From Achromobacter mucicolens (lineage in GTDB: Bacteria; Pseudomonadota; Gammaproteobacteria; Burkholderiales; Burkholderiaceae_B): a stretch of DNA of 64,000 nt. Shown piece by piece: positions 35,233 through 45,482 of this stretch (its first letter is position 1; each line of letters opens with the position of its first letter). The stretch spans positions 248,001-312,000 of the forward strand of contig NZ_CADIJP010000004.1 in assembly GCF_902859725.1 (NCBI RefSeq), in the 5' to 3' direction. The translations under genes and the position numbers were made by a program. The notes beneath the pieces were generated by a model that did no database searches, was not told the origin of the DNA, and was given only the letters and a program-made list of their open reading frames with translations.

Positions 35233-36627
35233 TCAGGGCGTCCCGGCCTTGGCTGCGCGGCCCGCCTCGACGATGGCTTGCCGGCGGAAACGGCCGGCCG
35301 CCAGATGGTAGAACGGTTGCGGGCAGAATTGGCGGGACACGCCGGACGCCAGCAGCGACGCCACCAGCAGCCAGAACAGCATGGGCTGGCTGCCCGTCAT
35401 TTCCATCACCACCACGCTGGCCGTCAACGGCGCCTGCGTGGCGGCCGCCAGAAACGCGGCCATCGACACCAATACCAGCACGCGCTGGTCGACCCCGTTG
35501 CCCGCGAGCTCCCAGATGTGGTGGCCGATGCCCGCGCCCGTGGTCAGCGCCGGCGTGAAGATGCCGCCAGGAATGCCCGCCCAGTACGACGCCACGGTCG
35601 CGAACAGCTTCGCGATGCCAAAGCCGTCCGGCACCGAGTCCTTCCCGTTGAGCAGATCGGCGGCGGCGGCGTAGCCGGTGCCGTAGACGCTGCCCGCGGT
35701 GCACAGGCCGATGACCGCCAGGGCCAGGCCCATGATGAACGCCGTCCAGATCGGATGCGCCCGGATCCAGCCGCGCCACGATTGCGGCGCCGCCAGGACG
35801 GGGCCCTTGCCCAGCAACCGCGCGAAGATGCCGCCCAGCGCGCCGTTGAGCGCGCCGCAGATGACGATCCACATCAGCATGTTCTGGGACAGCGGCGCGC
35901 CGCCGAACACGCCGAAATAGGGATTGTTGCCTTCAACGGCCACGACCAGGAAGCCGGCGGCCAACACGCCGATCAGCACCAGCCGCTGCCAGCGCAGCAC
36001 CGTGCCGCGGCCCAGTTCCTCGATCGCGAAAATGACCCCGGCCAGCGGCGCGTTGAATGCCGCCGCCAGGCCGCCCGCGGCGCCCGCGGCGATCAGCTCG
36101 TTGGCGTGAAAGCCGCGCAGCTGCAGGCCGCGGCGCTTCCAGAAGTCGCCCCATGCCAGCATCAGCGCCGCGCCGACCTGCACCGAAGGCCCCTCGCGGC
36201 CAATCGACGCGCCCGCCAGCATGCCAAAGAACGCCAACGGAATTTTCCAAAGGCTTTGCGCCAAGGACACCAGGCTGCTTTGGCTGGGGCCCGGCGGCAG
36301 CGACAACGCGCCGATGACCTGGGGAATGCCGCTGCCCGAGGCATTGGGCGCGAAGCGCAGCGTGAGCCAGCGCAAGGCGGCAAGGCCGAACGGCATCACC
36401 AGCAGCGCGAGCCATCCGTTGTAGGCCACCCACTGGCGATTCCAGGCCAGCGCCTTATCGGCCAAGTAGGCAAAACCCAGCGACATGAGCGCCACCAGCG
36501 CGGCGCCGCCCAGCAGCAGCCCCAGTTGCACGCTTTTGCGTGACAGCCGGTTGACCTGACGCACCTTGCGGCGCGTGAGCCGGCGTGTTCGGGCAATGAC
36601 GCGGCGGACGGGGTCGGGCAGGGACAT
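35233..36627 (-). CDS. ClC-family chloride channel/antiporter
   Basis: Inner-membrane anion transport protein of 464 residues. The ClC ion-path motifs are all visible: GSGIPQV (near residue 105), GREGPSVQVGAAL with the gating glutamate (near 145), and GGIFTPALTTGA (near 345). The protein opens with a strongly basic cytoplasmic stretch (RRVIARTRRLTRRKVRQVNR) before helix B. The start is uncertain: ATG 36627 fits the family, but a purine-rich AGGAGGGG lies just before an in-frame ATG at 36669. Bacterial ClC proteins are mostly H+/Cl- antiporters used in acid resistance; a channel role cannot be excluded. Confidence 0.92.
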   Translation of the reverse strand: MSLPDPVRRVIARTRRLTRRKVRQVNRLSRKSVQLGLLLGGAALVALMSLGFAYLADKALAWNRQWVAYNGWLALLVMPFGLAALRWLTLRFAPNASGSGIPQVIGALSLPPGPSQSSLVSLAQSLWKIPLAFFGMLAGASIGREGPSVQVGAALMLAWGDFWKRRGLQLRGFHANELIAAGAAGGLAAAFNAPLAGVIFAIEELGRGTVLRWQRLVLIGVLAAGFLVVAVEGNNPYFGVFGGAPLSQNMLMWIVICGALNGALGGIFARLLGKGPVLAAPQSWRGWIRAHPIWTAFIMGLALAVIGLCTAGSVYGTGYAAAADLLNGKDSVPDGFGIAKLFATVASYWAGIPGGIFTPALTTGAGIGHHIWELAGNGVDQRVLVLVSMAAFLAAATQAPLTASVVVMEMTGSQPMLFWLLVASLLASGVSRQFCPQPFYHLAAGRFRRQAIVEAGRAAKAGTP

Positions 36628-36721
36628 GGACGAGAAATGGGTGGCGTGGCGGGTTGCCAACCATACCATCCCCTCCTGACCCGTAACCGAATGGCCGCCG
36701 CCCATCGCGGGGCCAGCCGCC

Positions 36722-38437
36722 TTAGAAGGACGACCAGTCGTCGTCCTGCGAGGCGTTGGCCAGGGCGGGCCGGGCCTGCACCGGGCGTGCGGCCTGCGCG
36801 GCAGCGGCGGGCTTGCGCGCGGCGGTGCGTTCCGACGGCAGCAACCGGGCTTGCGCCTGAACCGCCGTCGCGCCGCCCGCATCGACCTTGAAGCGGCGCA
36901 CTTCCTGCGCCAGGCGGGTGGCCTGTTCCTGCATGCTGGCTGCGGCCGCTGCCGCTTCCTCGACCAAGGCGGCGTTCTGCTGGGTCACGGCGTCCATCTG
37001 CGACACGGCCTGATTCACCTGGCCGATGCCGGCCGATTGCTCTTCCGAGGCGCCGGAGATCTCGCGCACCAGGGTTGCGACCTGGCGCACGCTGTCGACC
37101 ACTTCGCGCATCGTGCGTCCGGCTTCGTCGACCTGACGCGTGCCGCCTTCGACGCGGGTCACCGATTCGTCGATCAAGGCCTTGATCTCCTTGGCGGCCA
37201 CGGCCGAACGCTGGGCCAGCGTGCGCACCTCGCCCGCCACGACGGCAAAGCCGCGGCCCTGCTCGCCCGCACGCGCGGCTTCCACCGCGGCATTGAGCGC
37301 CAGGATGTTGGTCTGGAATGCAATGCCGTCGATCACGCCCGTGATGTCGGCGATCCGGCGCGAGCTGTCGGAAATTGCGCTCATGGTCTGCACCACGCCT
37401 TCGACCACTTCGCCGCCGCGCACGGCAACGCTGGACGCCTGGCTGACCAGACGGTCGGCTTCCCCGGCGTTGGTGGCGTTTTGCTGCACCGTGCTCGTCA
37501 GTTGCTCCATCGACGCCGCGGTCTCTTCCAGCGAGGACGCCTGCTCTTCCGTGCGCTGCGACAGGTCGGAGTTGCCCTGCGCAATCTGGGACGACGCCGA
37601 AGCGATGTTCTCACAGCCGTCGCGCACGTCCTTGACGATGCGAGCCAGGCTTTCGTTCATGGCCTTGAGCGCCGCCATCAGGTCGCCGGTTTCGTCGCGC
37701 GTGGCGACGCGGATATCGGCAGTCAGGTCGCCCGCGGCCACCTGGCGCGCCGCCGACACGGCCTCGCTCAGCGGACGCACGATGCCTCGCGTCACCAGCC
37801 ATCCCAGCAGCATGCCGATGGCCACGCCGGCGATCGCAAGCGCGATCATGACAGCGCGAACCGTGTTGTAGAGATCCGTTCCGTCCTGCACGGAAAGCTC
37901 GGCGGACTTTTCCTTGTTGACTGCCAGGTCGGTCATCAGGTCATCGAGTTTTTGCGACGTCGCGATGACGCGCTTGTCGATTTCGGCCACGCGCGCGTCG
38001 GTCTGCGTCAGCGGCTGCGACTTGGCCGCCTCGAAGAACGCCATGGCCTCGCGCTTCCATGCCTGCTCGGTTTCATTGAACTGCGCCAGCAGGCGCTTGG
38101 CCGGTTCGCCGTAGAAATTCTCGGCCGCCTTGTCCCGCAGGCCATCCATGGTCCTGACCGCATCGTCGAACTGCTTGCGCAGCGCCAGCCGCGCTTCCTC
38201 GGAGGAGGCGGCCAGGTATGCGTTACGCGCACGCCCCGCGTAGATGAGGTTGAGGTTGGCTTCCTTCAGATCCGAAATGCCGCGCAGTTCGGTGTCGTAA
38301 AGCCTGTCATTCATTTCATTGATTCGCGACAGCCCCCATACGCCGAAGGCCCCGATCGCACCGCCTATCACCGCCACCAGCAAAAACGCGCCCGTCAGGC
38401 GTGCCCCGATGCGCATTCCCGAAAATAACCGCAACAT
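36722..38437 (-). CDS. Methyl-accepting chemotaxis protein
   Basis: Transmembrane chemoreceptor of 571 residues. Helix 1 ([22 protein letters not shown]) starts at about residue 12. The periplasmic part is a four-helix-bundle sensor (about 35-195), then helix 2 (near 200-220) and a HAMP domain ([20 protein letters not shown]). The signalling hairpin includes [20 protein letters not shown] and [16 protein letters not shown]. The C-terminal DDDWSSF has the W-x-x-F form of the CheR/CheB-binding pentapeptide. The start is set by GGGAAGG just upstream of ATG 38437. No che or flagellar genes are nearby. The ligand is unknown; an amino or organic acid is usual for this sensor type. Confidence 0.95.
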   Translation of the reverse strand: MLRLFSGMRIGARLTGAFLLVAVIGGAIGAFGVWGLSRINEMNDRLYDTELRGISDLKEANLNLIYAGRARNAYLAASSEEARLALRKQFDDAVRTMDGLRDKAAENFYGEPAKRLLAQFNETEQAWKREAMAFFEAAKSQPLTQTDARVAEIDKRVIATSQKLDDLMTDLAVNKEKSAELSVQDGTDLYNTVRAVMIALAIAGVAIGMLLGWLVTRGIVRPLSEAVSAARQVAAGDLTADIRVATRDETGDLMAALKAMNESLARIVKDVRDGCENIASASSQIAQGNSDLSQRTEEQASSLEETAASMEQLTSTVQQNATNAGEADRLVSQASSVAVRGGEVVEGVVQTMSAISDSSRRIADITGVIDGIAFQTNILALNAAVEAARAGEQGRGFAVVAGEVRTLAQRSAVAAKEIKALIDESVTRVEGGTRQVDEAGRTMREVVDSVRQVATLVREISGASEEQSAGIGQVNQAVSQMDAVTQQNAALVEEAAAAAASMQEQATRLAQEVRRFKVDAGGATAVQAQARLLPSERTAARKPAAAAQAARPVQARPALANASQDDDWSSF

Positions 38438-38631
38438 GCTTCCCTTCCCTGTGAGTGCCCCGGCTTGTGGCGGCGTTGCCGCAGCCCTGCGCTCCGGGGT
38501 GCAGGCGCAGGCCGGAGGGAACGATAGCGACGTTTGGCTTAGGACTTGCCCTGAAGAGAAGCCAGTTCCCCTGTCAGTTTCGTGTAATGAACTCGACAAT
38601 CGACAGGGGTTTTTGAAACTGAATTTTTCCT

Positions 38632-38664
38632 GAACAAAAGAAAACCCCTCGCCGGGGCGAGGGG
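38632..38664 (-). terminator. sodB terminator
   Basis: CCCCTCGCC at 38645-38653 pairs with GGCGAGGGG at 38656-38664. On the minus strand the stem is followed by TTTTCTTTTG. It lies about 50 bp past the sodB stop. Confidence 0.9.
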
Positions 38665-38715
38665 TCGTTTCCGCGGGGTGCGGCGCTAGGGCCGCACGGC
38701 GCCCGGGACCGGAAA

Positions 38716-39294
38716 TCAGGCGAAGTTCTTCGCCGCGAAATCCCAGTTAGCCAGTGCCCAGAAATTCTCCAGGTACTTGGGACGCGCGTTGCGGTAGTCG
38801 ATGTAGTACGCGTGTTCCCAGACATCACAGGTGAGCAGCGGCTTGTCGGCCGTCGTGAGCGGGGTGGCGGCATTGCTGGTGTTGACGATGTCGACCGAGC
38901 CGTCGGCCTTCTTGACCAGCCAGGTCCAGCCCGAACCGAAGTTGCCGGCAGCCGACTTGTTGAAGGCTTCCTTGAAGGCGTCGAAGCTGCCCCACTTGGC
39001 GTTGATGGCGTCAGCCAGCGCGCCGGTAGGAGCACCGCCGGCCTTGGGAGCCAGGCTGTTCCAGTAGAAGGTGTGGTTCCAGACCTGAGCGGCGTTGTTG
39101 AAAATGCCACCCGAGGACTTCTTCACGATGTCTTCCAGCGACAGCGTTTCGAATTCCGTGCCCGGGATCAGGTTGTTCAGATTCGTGACGTACGTCTGGT
39201 GATGCTTGCCGTAGTGGAACTCCAGCGTTTCCTTGGAGATGTGCGGCGCCAGGGCGTCGAGTTCGTAAGGCAGGGGGGGAAGAGTATGTGCCAT
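38716..39294 (-). CDS. sodB: Superoxide dismutase [Fe]
   Basis: Converts superoxide to peroxide and oxygen in the cytoplasm. It has 192 residues, the exact usual length for SodB. Metal ligands are H27 (LEFHYGKHH), H74 (VWNHTFYW), D157 and H161 (DVWEHAYY). The [11 protein letters not shown] segment, with glutamine 70, is the iron-type signature. The ATG has AAGGA eight bases upstream. A strong terminator follows. A perfect 13-bp palindrome stands 70 bp upstream, between it and the ankyrin gene. Confidence 0.97.
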   Translation of the reverse strand: MAHTLPPLPYELDALAPHISKETLEFHYGKHHQTYVTNLNNLIPGTEFETLSLEDIVKKSSGGIFNNAAQVWNHTFYWNSLAPKAGGAPTGALADAINAKWGSFDAFKEAFNKSAAGNFGSGWTWLVKKADGSVDIVNTSNAATPLTTADKPLLTCDVWEHAYYIDYRNARPKYLENFWALANWDFAAKNFA

Positions 39295-39363
39295 GTGATG
39301 GTTCCTTCTGTTGAGAGCACGATCAAGCCGGTCAATTGTATCGGCAACTCCTGAGGATACCGT

Positions 39364-39391
39364 GTTAACCCCGCGCTGGCGCGGGGTTAAC
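39364..39391. repeat. Perfect 13-bp inverted repeat upstream of sodB
   Basis: GTTAACCCCGCGC at 39364-39376 and GCGCGGGGTTAAC at 39379-39391 are exact reverse complements with a 2-base centre. The element lies 58 bp past the ankyrin gene stop and 70 bp before the sodB start. Without a T-run it is either a Rho-type or stabilising 3' hairpin, or an operator for sodB. Its TTAACCC arms recall the hairpin at 14622-14645. Confidence 0.65.
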
Positions 39392-39448
39392 GGGCACATG
39401 CTTATTACCGGGCCGTCCAGGCGCCCGCGCGAGACCGCGGGCATCGCG

Positions 39449-42400
39449 TCACTTCGTGTAGCGCAGTTCCCTGCCGCCGGCCGTCTCGACCAAGGCGCCG
39501 TCGTCGGCCACGGCCAGGACTTTGTGCAGCGGCGCGCTGGCCGCGGCGTCCGGCACGTCGATATCGATGCGAATGGACCGGGTGGCCGGATCGATGCGAC
39601 TCACGTCCACCTCATGCCAGCGTTCGCCAGCCGGCAACGGCACGAATACGGCCAGGGACTTCAGCGCGCCCTCGGCGATGGGCACGCTGACGCCGTCCGC
39701 GCCTTCCGATCGGCGCGGCCCGCCGCCGTAATCGGCGTCTGCCGACGACGCCGCCACATCGATGCTGACCGGCCTGCCGCGGTGATACACCCGCACCGTC
39801 AGCATGCCGGGCTCTGCGGGCAGACTGTCGGCGCGCACATCGGCGATGGCGGAAAACGGCCGCAGCGGCGGCGTGTCCAGGAAAATCTGCTTGCCGTCGG
39901 CGCGCCAGGCTCCGCGCGCGTTGATGTCGACGGCGCCATAGCTCAGGAAGTATTCAAAGCTGCCGTCGTCGCGCAGCAGCAATTCGCTGCCGACCTCCCG
40001 GACACCGCCGAGGAAATAGTGTCCTGGAACGCGGATGGCTTCGGTGGATTTGTTCGCGGCCTTCGTGCCCAGGCGCCGGCCTTGCGCGGCCGGTGGCGCG
40101 CAGTCCGTCTGCAGCGTAACGCCCGCGTCCTGCAGGGTCTGCGCGAAGACCGGATCGGACTGGCAGACGAGCGCCATGCGAAACGACTGCCCGGCGGGCG
40201 CGACAGCCGCATCGAACCGCGCGTGATGCCGCGCCAGCAAGGCCAGCATCCCGGGCTGGCCGGTTTCGAGCGCAACCCACGCAGGCCCGCCACGAGAGGC
40301 AGCGCCGGCGTCAGGGCTCGCGCCCGCCTCCAGCAGCGCATTCGCCAGGTCCTGGCGGCCCAGCCGTATCGCAGCCGTCAGCGGCGTGTCCTCGCCGGCC
40401 ACCGGCGCATCCAGGTCGGTTCCCGCGTCCTTGAACTGGCGCAGCACCTGGACCACGGTGTCGTGCCGAGCGGTGATCAGTTGCCGGCTTTGCAACAGCA
40501 TCGACACGACGCGCTCGGACAAGCGGCATCCATCACGCGCGCATGCCGATTCGTGGCCGGTGAACCCGGCCGCATGCAGTTGCGCAAAGTAGCCGGGCTT
40601 GTCGACCAGCACGAACTCGGCGTTGTCCGGCAGGCAGGCCTGCGCGATCGCCTGGCCATTCGCGGCGCTTACGCGGCGCACCGTGTCGATGTCGCCCGAC
40701 ACCACGGCGGCGTTGAGCAGCGCGTAGGGGTTGGGCGCTGCCGGTAGCCGCGGGTCGTCGAACCGGGCGCCGGCGCGCAGCAGCCGATCCAGCATGGCGG
40801 CGTCCTGACGGCCGATCAGCCAATACAAGGCGCTCTCGCCGTCCGGTGCGATGGCGGCCGGGTCCGCGCCCTTGGCGAGCAGCGCGTCGACGACGGCGAC
40901 GTGGCCGGACGTGGCCGCCAGCAACAGGGGCGGCGTGCCGCGCGCATCCTCCGGCCCCGCTGGCGCGGCATTCCGCCCGGCTGCCGGCGCCGGCGGGTTC
41001 ACCGGCACGCCAGCGTCGATCAGCATCAGGGCCAGCGCCGTATCGCTGTTTTCCAGCGCCTGGCGGATGGCGCCCGCGTCCAGGGTTTTCATGTCGAACC
41101 CCGCGTCCGCGAACATGCGCAGGACCACCGCGCCCTGCCCGCCCGGTTGCCGCAACAGCTGAGCCACCGGCGAGTTGCCGGGATCCTGCAGCGCCGCGCG
41201 CAAGGCGTCGGGCGTCATCGCGGACAAGAGGGTGCGCAGCAGCGTCGTGTCCCCGGCCCGCACCGCGGCATCCAGCGCCGACTGGCGGTCGTAGCCGTCG
41301 CGCCGCAAGCCGGGATCGGCGCCCCCGGCGAGCAGCGTCTTGACGACGTCAGGCTTGCCGGCTTGCACGGCATCGGCCAGCGGCGTGTTGCCATGCGGCT
41401 CCGCGGGGTCGCCATCGACCGGCGCACCCAGGGCCAGCAGGCGCCGCACCGTCTGCGCGTCGCCGCGCTGCGCGGCCAGGTTCATGATGGGCCGGTTGCC
41501 CATCTCGGGTTTGGCGAAGAGCAGACCGCCTGAGCCCACCTGCGGGCCGCGTTGCGCAAAGGGCATGTCCGCGCGCAGCAGCAACCCGGCGGCCTCGGGG
41601 TGCCCGCCTTCGACCGCCGCCTGCGCCGCGTCCAGCCACACATCGCGTTCCCCGCTCTCGCCCCACCCCGTGGCGGGGATCGTGCGCGGTCCCTGCTCCA
41701 TCAAGAACGACACCGCCTGCGCATCACCCTGGTAGGCGGCGAACGCCAGCGCGGTCAGCTCCTCTTCATAAGCGGGACGGCTGCCCGAGGCAGCCAACGC
41801 GCGCAGGGCTTCTGCACCTTCGGTCAATTCCACCAACGGGAGCCAGCACAGGAAGTCGGCCGCCGGCCGCACCCGGCCTTGTCCGTCCGTCATCGCGCTC
41901 GACGCGGCGGCCTTGTCTGCGGCGTCCAGCGCCGCATAGGGGCGGCTGGCGCCGGCGCCGAACAAGGCAACCACCATCCGCGTCATGGGCTTGCGGTCGA
42001 CAAGGCGCGGCAGGTAGGTCATGCGCACCGCATATTCGAAATCGCGATTCAGCAGGAATTCCAGGGGCGTGTCGTTGCCGTCGCCGCGCTGGTCCGGGTT
42101 GGCGCCTGCGGCCAGCAGCGCCTCCATCGTCTCTGGCGTGCCGTACAGCAGCGCCAGGTGCAGCGGCGGGCGCCGCGACTCGTACGTGATGTCATCCAGC
42201 GCTGGCTTGGTGGCCAGCAATGCCGCCAGCATGCGCGCGCGGGCCGGCAGGCCGGCCTCGTGGGCCTGACGCAGCCGCGCGGAATCTTCCGGCGTGAGGT
42301 CCCAATACACGTACTGCGATCGCAGGCCGCGGGGCGGCATCAGCAAAGCGTGCAGCAACGGCACGCCCTTCAGGGCATAGTCGCCAGGGCGTTCCACCTG

Positions 42401-42685
42401 TGCCAGCGCGGCCAGGAACGCCGCCTCGTCGTTGCGGCTGACTGCCGCGAACAGCGCCTCGGTCTGCGGGGTATCGGCGTTTTTGTACTCGCGGTACGGC
42501 GACGCGCAGTTGCAATCGGCGGCTGCTGCTGTGGGCGGCGTGACTGAGGGCGCGCTAGCTGCGGGCGCTGCCGCCGCCAGAGAATTGGTAGCGATGTCCG
42601 CGTGGGCCACGGAGCCAACCCCCGTTGCCCATATCGCCGCGGCCAGACCGGTAGCCGCCCATTTCAGATTTCTGTCTTGGAACAT
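39449..42685 (-). CDS. Large exported ankyrin-repeat protein
   Basis: Unassigned protein of 1078 residues. A signal peptide ([22 protein letters not shown], cleaved near residue 29) sends it to the periplasm or beyond; an Ala/Pro/Ser/Thr linker and a CNC pair follow. From about residue 70 to 840 there are many ankyrin repeats, recognisable as [60 protein letters not shown] and [20 protein letters not shown]. The last 190 or so residues (from [20 protein letters not shown]) form a separate beta-rich domain that I do not recognise. It is probably a protein-binding scaffold. It lies between xseA and sodB on the same strand, 45 bp from xseA. Confidence 0.85.
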   Translation of the reverse strand: MFQDRNLKWAATGLAAAIWATGVGSVAHADIATNSLAAAAPAASAPSVTPPTAAAADCNCASPYREYKNADTPQTEALFAAVSRNDEAAFLAALAQVERPGDYALKGVPLLHALLMPPRGLRSQYVYWDLTPEDSARLRQAHEAGLPARARMLAALLATKPALDDITYESRRPPLHLALLYGTPETMEALLAAGANPDQRGDGNDTPLEFLLNRDFEYAVRMTYLPRLVDRKPMTRMVVALFGAGASRPYAALDAADKAAASSAMTDGQGRVRPAADFLCWLPLVELTEGAEALRALAASGSRPAYEEELTALAFAAYQGDAQAVSFLMEQGPRTIPATGWGESGERDVWLDAAQAAVEGGHPEAAGLLLRADMPFAQRGPQVGSGGLLFAKPEMGNRPIMNLAAQRGDAQTVRRLLALGAPVDGDPAEPHGNTPLADAVQAGKPDVVKTLLAGGADPGLRRDGYDRQSALDAAVRAGDTTLLRTLLSAMTPDALRAALQDPGNSPVAQLLRQPGGQGAVVLRMFADAGFDMKTLDAGAIRQALENSDTALALMLIDAGVPVNPPAPAAGRNAAPAGPEDARGTPPLLLAATSGHVAVVDALLAKGADPAAIAPDGESALYWLIGRQDAAMLDRLLRAGARFDDPRLPAAPNPYALLNAAVVSGDIDTVRRVSAANGQAIAQACLPDNAEFVLVDKPGYFAQLHAAGFTGHESACARDGCRLSERVVSMLLQSRQLITARHDTVVQVLRQFKDAGTDLDAPVAGEDTPLTAAIRLGRQDLANALLEAGASPDAGAASRGGPAWVALETGQPGMLALLARHHARFDAAVAPAGQSFRMALVCQSDPVFAQTLQDAGVTLQTDCAPPAAQGRRLGTKAANKSTEAIRVPGHYFLGGVREVGSELLLRDDGSFEYFLSYGAVDINARGAWRADGKQIFLDTPPLRPFSAIADVRADSLPAEPGMLTVRVYHRGRPVSIDVAASSADADYGGGPRRSEGADGVSVPIAEGALKSLAVFVPLPAGERWHEVDVSRIDPATRSIRIDIDVPDAAASAPLHKVLAVADDGALVETAGGRELRYTK

Positions 42686-42730
42686 CCTGCCGCCATGGTT
42701 TGGGTGGAAAGGATTTGCGGCGCGGAAAGA

Positions 42731-44098
42731 TCAGCCCGGGTCGCGCGTGGAACGCGTCGATTGCACCTGGACCTGCGCGCCGCCCTGCGCGAAGCTCAGG
42801 TCCAGCGGCTGGCCCGCCGATAGCGCAGCCGCGTCGCGAACAATGCGGCCCTGCTCGTCGCGCGCGATCGCGTAACCGCGTGCGAGCGTGTTGCCCGGAT
42901 CCAACGCGCGCAACTGCGCGGAAGCGGCGGCAAGCCGGTTGCGACGCTCCACGAGCAATCGCGCCTGGGCCTGGCCCAGATGGCGCACGGCGCCGGCCAG
43001 GCGTTCCGCCGCCCGGCCCGTGTCGGGCACGCGATGGGTCAGGCGCTGCGCCAGCAGATTGACCCGCGCGGTGCGCCGTCCTTGCGGCGCCGACCAGGCC
43101 GAGGCCAGGCGGTACTGCAGGCTGTTCAAGCGTTCGCGCTGGTGCTGCAAGCGCTGCGCCGGGGAAACGAGCTGCGCGGTGGCGCGATCCAGACGCTGCG
43201 CCGCCCGCTCAAGCCGCCGTTGCTGGCCCCGCACCATCGTTTGCAGGGTCTGCATGACGTGGCCGAGCAATTCGGCGCGCGGCGCGCATGCCAGTTCGGC
43301 CGCGGCAGTGGGCGTGGGCGCCCGCAGATCGGATACGAAGTCCACGATGGTGAAATCGGTCTCGTGGCCCACGCCGCTGATGACGGGGATCTCGCTGACC
43401 GCCACCTGGCGCGCCAGGTCCTCGTCGTTGAAGCTCCAGAGGTCTTCGATGCTGCCGCCGCCGCGCACGAGCAGCAGCGTATCCACTTCGGCCCGTTCAT
43501 TGGCCAGACGCAATTGGGCGGCCAGCTTGCTCGCGGCGTCCGCACCCTGAACCGGGGCCGGATAGATGATGACCGGAACCTGTGGCGCCCGCCGCGCCAG
43601 CGCCGACAGCACGTCGCGCAGCGCCGCCGCATGCAGCGAGGTGATCACGCCGATCGCGCGGGGAAGCCGGACCGGCTCGCGCTTGCGGGCCGGATCGAAC
43701 AGCCCCTCGGAGGCCAGTTGCTCTTTCAGTCGCAGAAAGGCCTCGTACAGATTGCCTAATCCTGCCCGTCGCATGGCGTCAGCCTGTAGCTGATAGTCGC
43801 CCCGCGGCTCGTACAGCGAAACCCGGGCGCGTATCTCGACCTGATCGCCGGCCCGGGGCACGAAACCCACGGCGCTGGCACGGCTTCGGAACATGACGGC
43901 CCGCACGGCGGCCCGGCTGTCCTTGAGCGTGAAGTACCAATGCCCGGATGCCGCCTGCGTGAAGTTGGAAATCTCTCCACGCACCCACAGCGCCGGGATG
44001 CTGCGCTCCAACAACTGCCCCACTGCTTGGTTCAACTGGGCAACTGTAAGGATTTCCCGCGCAAATGCGTTGTTTGTGACTGGGAGTTCAATTGTCAT
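42731..44098 (-). CDS. xseA: Exodeoxyribonuclease VII large subunit
   Basis: Catalytic subunit of exonuclease VII, which degrades single-stranded DNA in both directions in repair. It has 455 residues. The N-terminal OB fold runs from LTVAQLNQAVGQLLE through VRGEISNFTQAASGHWYFTL. The nuclease domain has IGVITSLHAAALRDVLSAL, LLLVRGGGSIEDLWSFNDE and VGHETDFTIVDFVSDLRAPT, followed by a long coiled-coil. The C-terminus has the usual DPGNTLARGYAIARDE. Start at ATG 44098 with CGGAAAG upstream. xseB is not in the window. It is divergent from exbB. Confidence 0.96.
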   Translation of the reverse strand: MTIELPVTNNAFAREILTVAQLNQAVGQLLERSIPALWVRGEISNFTQAASGHWYFTLKDSRAAVRAVMFRSRASAVGFVPRAGDQVEIRARVSLYEPRGDYQLQADAMRRAGLGNLYEAFLRLKEQLASEGLFDPARKREPVRLPRAIGVITSLHAAALRDVLSALARRAPQVPVIIYPAPVQGADAASKLAAQLRLANERAEVDTLLLVRGGGSIEDLWSFNDEDLARQVAVSEIPVISGVGHETDFTIVDFVSDLRAPTPTAAAELACAPRAELLGHVMQTLQTMVRGQQRRLERAAQRLDRATAQLVSPAQRLQHQRERLNSLQYRLASAWSAPQGRRTARVNLLAQRLTHRVPDTGRAAERLAGAVRHLGQAQARLLVERRNRLAAASAQLRALDPGNTLARGYAIARDEQGRIVRDAAALSAGQPLDLSFAQGGAQVQVQSTRSTRDPG

Positions 44099-44195
44099 GG
44101 GGCTTTCCGATGCGAACCTGTCCACAGGGCAGGCGGAGCGGGCCGCAATGATACCGCGTCCCCAGGAATTTGCAGCAACGGCCCAGAAACGCAGC

Positions 44196-44337
44196 AAATT
44201 CGACATAAGTACATGATTTATATATTCTTTTATGCGATAAGGCGCTGCGCTCAATTGAAGCAAACAAGCGCAAGCCCTGTGCCCATAAGCCTTCTGGCTG
44301 AGTTCTACACAGAATTATCCACAGATTCTGTGGATAG
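44196..44337. promoter_or_regulatory. xseA/exbB intergenic region with paired DnaA-box-like sites and AT-rich patch
   Basis: The 350-bp gap between xseA and exbB holds TTATCCACA at 44315-44323, a perfect DnaA box. It is followed after five bases by TGTGGATA at 44329-44336, an opposing box with one mismatch in its ninth base. The two make an 8-bp perfect inverted repeat. CACAGAAT/ATTCTGTG (44308-44315 and 44325-44332) forms a second overlapping one. An AT-rich segment lies at 44196-44240. Another palindrome, CCTGTCCACAGG, is at 44117-44128 in the xseA leader. DnaA-dependent regulation is possible. There is no dnaA, dnaN or gyrB here to suggest the replication origin. Confidence 0.5.
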
Positions 44338-44448
44338 CTTGGGATCGCCCCGCCTTGCCACATGCGCGCCGCGCCGTTACAGTTTCGGCTTGTTCAGACG
44401 CCACGACGCGCCCCATCCGGCGCCTTCGGCTTCTCAGGAGTTGACGCT

Positions 44449-45072
44449 TTGCTTTCCATTCTGCGCGAGGCCGGCTGGCCCATCTGGCCCCTGCTGGCGA
44501 CATCCGTGCTGGGCTTGGCGCTGATCTTCGAGCGCTTCCTGTCCCTGCGCCGAAGCCTGGTGATGCCGCGCGGCCTGAACGATCAGGTCGCCGATATGCT
44601 GCGCAATCACCAGGACACACCGGAATCGATCCACCGGCTGGAACGCAATTCGCCGCTGGGCCGCGTGCTGGCCGAAGTGATGCGTCACCGCCACCTGCCC
44701 CGTGAAGAGCTGCGCAACGTGGTCGAAGACACGGGCCGCGCCGTCGCGCATGATCTCTCCCGCTACATTTCCGCCATCGGCACCATCGCCGTGGTCGCGC
44801 CGCTGATGGGCCTGTTCGGCACCGTCGTCGGCATGATCGAAATCTTCGGCTCCTACACCCCCGGCGGCGGCGATCCGGCCCAATTGGCGCGCGGCATCTC
44901 GATCGCCCTGTACAACACCGGTTTCGGCATTCTCATCGCCATTCCCGCCATGATCGCGCACCGCTACCTGCGCGGCCGCGTCGACAACTACCTCAATGCG
45001 ATGGAACAGGCCGCCTCGCGCCTGATCCGCGCCCTCGCGCCGGCGCGCGCCCCCCGCGAGGCCCGTCCATGA
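44449..45072 (+). CDS. exbB: ExbB/TolQ-family proton-channel protein
   Basis: Inner-membrane motor component of 207 residues that, with ExbD, uses the proton gradient to energise TonB- or Tol-type envelope work. Three membrane segments: near residues 8-28 (WPIWPLLATSVLGLALIF), near 105-135 (GTIAVVAPLMGLFGTVVGMI, the conserved motif) and near 150-175. The cytoplasmic loop lies between helices 1 and 2. I choose TTG 44449 because AGGAG stands eight bases before it and the first helix follows at once; an in-frame ATG at 44362 has no ribosome site. It is first in the exbB-exbD-lpxK operon, with no tonB in the window. Confidence 0.9.
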   Translation: MLSILREAGWPIWPLLATSVLGLALIFERFLSLRRSLVMPRGLNDQVADMLRNHQDTPESIHRLERNSPLGRVLAEVMRHRHLPREELRNVVEDTGRAVAHDLSRYISAIGTIAVVAPLMGLFGTVVGMIEIFGSYTPGGGDPAQLARGISIALYNTGFGILIAIPAMIAHRYLRGRVDNYLNAMEQAASRLIRALAPARAPREARP

Positions 45073-45482
45073 ATTTCCGCGGATCCCGGGGCGAACGCGA
45101 TGAGCTGGACATCAACTTGATCCCGCTGATCGACGTCCTGCTGGTCATCCTGATATTCCTGGCGGCCACCACCTCGTTCACCCGCTTCACGCAGTTGAAG
45201 GTAACGCTGCCGCAGGCGTCCTCCGAACAGGACACGCCCCCCGCGCTGGAAGTCGCGGTCAGCCAGGATGGCCGCTACGCCCTGAATGGCACCCTGATCG
45301 ACGTCTCGACCCCACCCGAAATCGCCGAGGCGCTGCGCCAGGCCGCGGCCGGCAAGACCGAGCCGCTCATCATCATCAACGCCGACGCCCAGGCCACCCA
45401 CCAGTCCGTGATCAACATCATGGAAGCAGCCCGCCTCGCCGGCATCGGCCGCGTCAATTTCGCTGCCCAGACCAACCGTTGA
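45069..45482 (+). CDS. exbD: ExbD/TolR-family protein
   Basis: Partner of ExbB, 137 residues, one membrane helix ([20 protein letters not shown]). The essential aspartate of the proton path is in PLIDVLLV. A periplasmic domain follows ([20 protein letters not shown]). The start ATG overlaps the exbB stop by four bases, and its stop overlaps the lpxK TTG start (TTGA), so the three genes are coupled. ExbD and TolR cannot be separated with certainty; the lack of tolA/tolB/pal nearby favours ExbD. Confidence 0.92.
   Translation: MNFRGSRGERDELDINLIPLIDVLLVILIFLAATTSFTRFTQLKVTLPQASSEQDTPPALEVAVSQDGRYALNGTLIDVSTPPEIAEALRQAAAGKTEPLIIINADAQATHQSVINIMEAARLAGIGRVNFAAQTNR

Noticed and set aside
44196-44337. 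Replication origin
   Set aside because: Only two good DnaA boxes and a short AT-rich patch are present, with no dnaA, dnaN, gyrB, parAB or rpmH nearby. Kept only as a possible DnaA-regulated site.
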